From the NCBI GenBank assembly GCA_900551095.1, contig URUJ01000001.1:62001-126000 (forward strand): a stretch of DNA of 64,000 nucleotides, in the 5' to 3' direction. Under the pieces are notes generated by a model. That model saw nothing but the letters and a program-made list of their open reading frames with translations. It did no database searches and was not told the DNA's origin. Of the stretch, positions 61,388 to 64,000 are shown in pieces. The first letter of the stretch is position 1. The number at the start of each line of letters is the position of its first letter. The stretch comes from an uncultured Anaerococcus sp. (GTDB taxonomy: Bacteria; Bacillota; Clostridia; Tissierellales; Peptoniphilaceae). The translations under genes and the position numbers were made by a program.

Positions 61388-62099
61388 TTTAGAAAAAAAA
61401 TTCGGAGATAACCTAGTCCTAAAGGACATAAATATGGAAGTAGATAAAGGCGAAGTAGTCACAATAATCGGCTCATCAGGTTCAGGTAAATCAACCCTCC
61501 TACGTTGCCTAAACCTCCTTGAAGAGCCAAGTAGCGGTTCAATCTACTACAAGGATGAAAATATCCTAGACCATTCTTTTGACCAAAGAAAATACAGGTC
61601 ACACGTAGGCATGGTTTTTCAAAATTTTAACCTTTTTAACAACAAAAACATCTTAGAAAACTGTATGGTTGGCCAAATAAAAGTCCTCGGCAAATCAAAA
61701 GAAGAGGCCAAGGAAACTTCCCAAAAATACCTAGAATCTGTAGGCATGGCCCAATATGTAAATGCCAAGCCAAGTCAAATCTCCGGTGGTCAAAAGCAAA
61801 GAGTAGCCATAGCCCGTGCCCTTTGTATGAACCCAGATGTGCTATTATTTGACGAACCGACAAGTGCTCTTGACCCAGAGACAGTCGGAGAAGTCCTAGA
61901 TGTAATGACCTCTCTTGCCAGATCTGGTATGACCATGGTTGTCGTAACCCACGAGATGGACTTTGCAAGAGATGTATCAGATAGGGTACTTTTCATGGAT
62001 AAGGGTATAATCTTAGAAAGCAGTTCTGCTAAAGAAATGTTTGAAAACCCTAAACATGAAAGGACACAAGAATTCTTAAAGAGATTCTTAGACAATTGA
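61365..62099 (+). CDS. Amino acid ABC transporter ATP-binding protein
   Basis: 244 residues, GlnQ/HisP-like. Walker A TIIGSSGSGKSTLLRCLN, Q-loop GMVFQNFNLFNNKNILEN, signature QISGGQKQRVAIARAL, Walker B VLLFDEPTSALDPETVG and switch VTHEMDFARDV. It overlaps the permease gene and shares the T-box-controlled mRNA. A terminator follows at 62182. Confidence 0.95.
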   Translation: MSILRVNNLEKKFGDNLVLKDINMEVDKGEVVTIIGSSGSGKSTLLRCLNLLEEPSSGSIYYKDENILDHSFDQRKYRSHVGMVFQNFNLFNNKNILENCMVGQIKVLGKSKEEAKETSQKYLESVGMAQYVNAKPSQISGGQKQRVAIARALCMNPDVLLFDEPTSALDPETVGEVLDVMTSLARSGMTMVVVTHEMDFARDVSDRVLFMDKGIILESSSAKEMFENPKHERTQEFLKRFLDN

Positions 62100-62181
62100 T
62101 GACTAATATTACTAAAAATAAAACAAATAAAAAAATTCTCTCAAAGAGAAATGTTAAAGAAAATAAAATAAGAAAAAATCT

Positions 62182-62215
62182 AGTAGATAAGCAAAATCTT
62201 GCTTATCTACTTTTT
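62182..62215 (+). terminator. Terminator after the ABC transporter operon
   Basis: AGTAGATAAGCAA pairs with TTGCTTATCTACT around a 4-nt loop, followed by TTTTT. A perfect 13-bp stem. Confidence 0.9.
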
Positions 62216-62258
62216 GCGAAAAATTTTATCCCGAAAAGTAAAATCTTAGGTGGTTCTT

Positions 62259-63773
62259 ATGAATAACACCCTAATCCTAATGATCCTAAACCTCATAGGC
62301 AAGCTATTTTCATTTTTTAGGGAGATGGTTTTTTCCTATTTTTATGGGACAAGTGCCATAACAGACGCCTTTAACACATCTACAACAGCGGCGACCTTGA
62401 TTTTTTCAGTCATAACCTACGCCCTCTCAAAAACCTACATCCCTACCTTTTCCAAAATAAGTAAGGAAAGGGGCGAGACGGCAGGAGATGAGTTTACCAA
62501 CAAACTCTTAAACTTCTCCCTATTTTTATGCACCACCATCATGATTTTAGGTCTAGTATTTGCTCCCTACATCGTAAAGATGTTTGCAATCGGCTATGAT
62601 GGAGACAAGCTAAAAATCGCATCGCTATTTATGAGGGCGATTATCCTAACTATGTACCCAAATATTTACGCAGCGATATTTTCGTCATACCTTCAAATAA
62701 AGGGTGATTTTATAACTCCAGCCCTCCCCCTTCTTATCCTAAACATAATTTTGGGAATAACTGTTGCGATATCAAAAGGCAATATTTACATCATGGCAGT
62801 TGGAATCTTCCTCGCCTATTTTGTGCAATTTGCAGTATTTCCTGCAAAAATTCGCCAAACTGGCTTTAAAAGAGCAAAAATAAAACTTGATATAGACGAC
62901 GATATAAAAAACCTCATCAAACTATCAATCCCAACCATATTTTCTATGGCGGCAGTCTACATATCAACCATTGTAGACCAATCATTTGCCTCCATAGTTG
63001 CAAACGACGGGGGCGTATCAGTAATAAACTATTCATTAAAAATCCTGAGAATAGTTTCGTCAACCTTCATAGTACCCTTCCAAATCACAGCCTATCCAAT
63101 AATAGGAAAGCTTGCCGCAGAAGGAAATTTTGAAGAAGTAAAAAATATCACAAGCCAAACTATGGTCAAGGTAATGGTCCTATTTATCCCATCCCTAGTA
63201 GGACTTATGGTTCTATCAAGACCAATAATTTCCTTTGTCTACATGAGGGGAGCTTTTGGCTATGAAGATATGATAAGGACAGCAGATGTATTATTCTATT
63301 ACACAATATATCTCATAGGTCCTGCCATAGCAGACCTATTGTACTTGTCATTTTTCTCAGTACAAAACACCAAGATACCAACCATAATCTCCTTTATCCA
63401 GCTAAGTGTAAATATCTTCCTAGACTACACCCTAAGCGCAAGATACGGCCTAATAGGATTAGCCCTAGCCACTACATTAAGCCAATTTGTCCTAGTAGGA
63501 CTTGCAAGTTTTATGTATATAAAACACTTTGGTAAGCTAGATAATGCCTACATCTTCAAAAACATAGGGAAAATTGCAATAGGAGCAACAGCTCTAGGCC
63601 TAATCGCAAACTACACCTACAAACTAAGACCATCAAATATATGGCTCTTAGTAACAATCTTCCTAGCAGCGATAATATATCTCGCCATAATCTTCGCCCT
63701 AAGGGTGGACGGACTAGATGAAATAAAAGAGAAATTTGTAAAGAAAATAGAAAAAATTAGAAGAAATAAATAA
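62259..63773 (+). CDS. murJ: MurJ-type lipid II flippase (MviN family)
   Basis: 504 residues with about fourteen hydrophobic segments in a MATE-like (MOP) layout. The N-terminal LIGKLFSFFREMVFSYFYG and TDAFNTSTTAATLIF correspond to the conserved Arg/Asp motif of MurJ, and FVYMRGAFGYEDMIRTADVLFYY is the MurJ motif of the second half. It flips lipid-linked wall precursor across the membrane. AGGTGG lies 6 nt before ATG 62259, so the GTG at 62250 is not used. A strong terminator follows the gene. Confidence 0.88.
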   Translation: MNNTLILMILNLIGKLFSFFREMVFSYFYGTSAITDAFNTSTTAATLIFSVITYALSKTYIPTFSKISKERGETAGDEFTNKLLNFSLFLCTTIMILGLVFAPYIVKMFAIGYDGDKLKIASLFMRAIILTMYPNIYAAIFSSYLQIKGDFITPALPLLILNIILGITVAISKGNIYIMAVGIFLAYFVQFAVFPAKIRQTGFKRAKIKLDIDDDIKNLIKLSIPTIFSMAAVYISTIVDQSFASIVANDGGVSVINYSLKILRIVSSTFIVPFQITAYPIIGKLAAEGNFEEVKNITSQTMVKVMVLFIPSLVGLMVLSRPIISFVYMRGAFGYEDMIRTADVLFYYTIYLIGPAIADLLYLSFFSVQNTKIPTIISFIQLSVNIFLDYTLSARYGLIGLALATTLSQFVLVGLASFMYIKHFGKLDNAYIFKNIGKIAIGATALGLIANYTYKLRPSNIWLLVTIFLAAIIYLAIIFALRVDGLDEIKEKFVKKIEKIRRNK

Positions 63774-63780
63774 AAAAGTA

Positions 63781-63823
63781 AAACGCCTTAGTATCTCAAA
63801 AGAAAACTAAGGCGTTTTTTTGT
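63781..63823 (+). terminator. Terminator after murJ
   Basis: AAACGCCTTAGT (63781-63792) pairs with ACTAAGGCGTTT (63806-63817) around a 13-nt loop, followed by T runs. Confidence 0.9.
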
Positions 63824-63878
63824 TTTTTGATATAATCCCGATACATCTACTAAATCCCATTATAAAGATGACTATAGA

Positions 63879-63908
63879 GACCTCTCGTCGCTTCGCTCTG
63901 TCGAGGTT
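63879..63908. repeat. Short GC-rich hairpin element near the right edge
   Basis: ACCTC (63880-63884) and GAGGT (63903-63907) flank a GC-rich CGTCGCTTCGC stretch that stands out from the AT-rich intergenic sequence. Looks like a small intergenic repeat unit, but it is single in this window, so dispersal is not shown. The remainder to the right edge holds no gene I can support. Confidence 0.3.
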
Positions 63909-64000
63909 GTAATTCCTTCCTTTCCCCTATGTTTATAGACATGCACTTTACAAAATCTATTGAACAAATTTTTTATCCATTATAAAACTTAATAGCTAAA

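Noticed and set aside
1..64000. CRISPR array, rRNA or tRNA genes, prophage, replication origin
   Set aside because: No regularly spaced repeats, tRNA cloverleaf, rRNA sequence, phage structural genes or DnaA-box cluster was seen.

Overview
The window looks like the chromosome of a low-GC, Gram-positive anaerobe. Gene content and style (AsnA-type asparagine synthetase, EcfA1A2T with TruA, QueH, a T-box leader, class B sortase, DASS permease with an acetoacetate CoA-transferase, many U-tract terminators) suggest a member of the Tissierellia/Peptoniphilaceae, perhaps near Anaerococcus. That placement is inference from gene content; no 16S rRNA or tRNA gene was found here.

Layout. 0-3.4 kb: the start of an unrecognised gene running off the left edge, a decayed patatin remnant, an NCS2 nucleobase permease behind an attenuator-like leader, and asnA. 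4.0-9.1 kb: a very AT-rich class III lanthipeptide island with a RamS-like precursor, a kinase-cyclase synthetase lacking its usual N-terminus and start codon, an ArsR-like regulator and an ABC exporter. 9.5-20.9 kb: housekeeping genes on the minus strand (recQ, a DUF4097-like protein, truA, ecfT-ecfA2-ecfA1, an L,D-transpeptidase, an RNA methyltransferase, a hydrolase, an FAD oxidoreductase). 21-29.9 kb: azlCD, a PEP-carboxykinase-like protein, an OGG-type glycosylase, sortase B, glutaredoxin, a HAD phosphatase, ferritin, queH, and rpsI/rplM behind an L13-type leader. 29.9-39.2 kb: Trk potassium uptake, potABCD and a large flavin reductase lipoprotein. 39.3-47.1 kb: membrane proteins, a GNAT, an MFS carrier, and an ato-type CoA-transferase/thiolase/permease operon divergent from a LysR regulator.

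47.1-54.6 kb is the second accessory region. It has an ABC exporter with an in-frame stop, a decayed IS30-family element, and a two-peptide class II bacteriocin locus: two double-glycine precursors, a C39-peptidase ABC transporter, an accessory protein and an immunity candidate. Divergent from the bacteriocin genes is a 43-residue signal-peptide-bearing ORF, followed by a convergent Rgg/ComR/PlcR-like regulator. Between the two divergent promoters lies a perfect 38-bp palindrome, with a -10-like box about 30 bp from its centre on each side. This resembles a peptide-pheromone quorum-sensing switch driving both its own signal and a bacteriocin, and it is the most interesting system in the window.

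54.6-63.8 kb returns to core genes: glutaminase, an HD hydrolase, an NlpC/P60 hydrolase, a DUF1002 protein, an Mrp-type ATPase, a T-box-controlled amino acid ABC transporter and a MurJ-like flippase. Many start codons below were placed by Shine-Dalgarno spacing rather than by longest frame; each such choice is explained.
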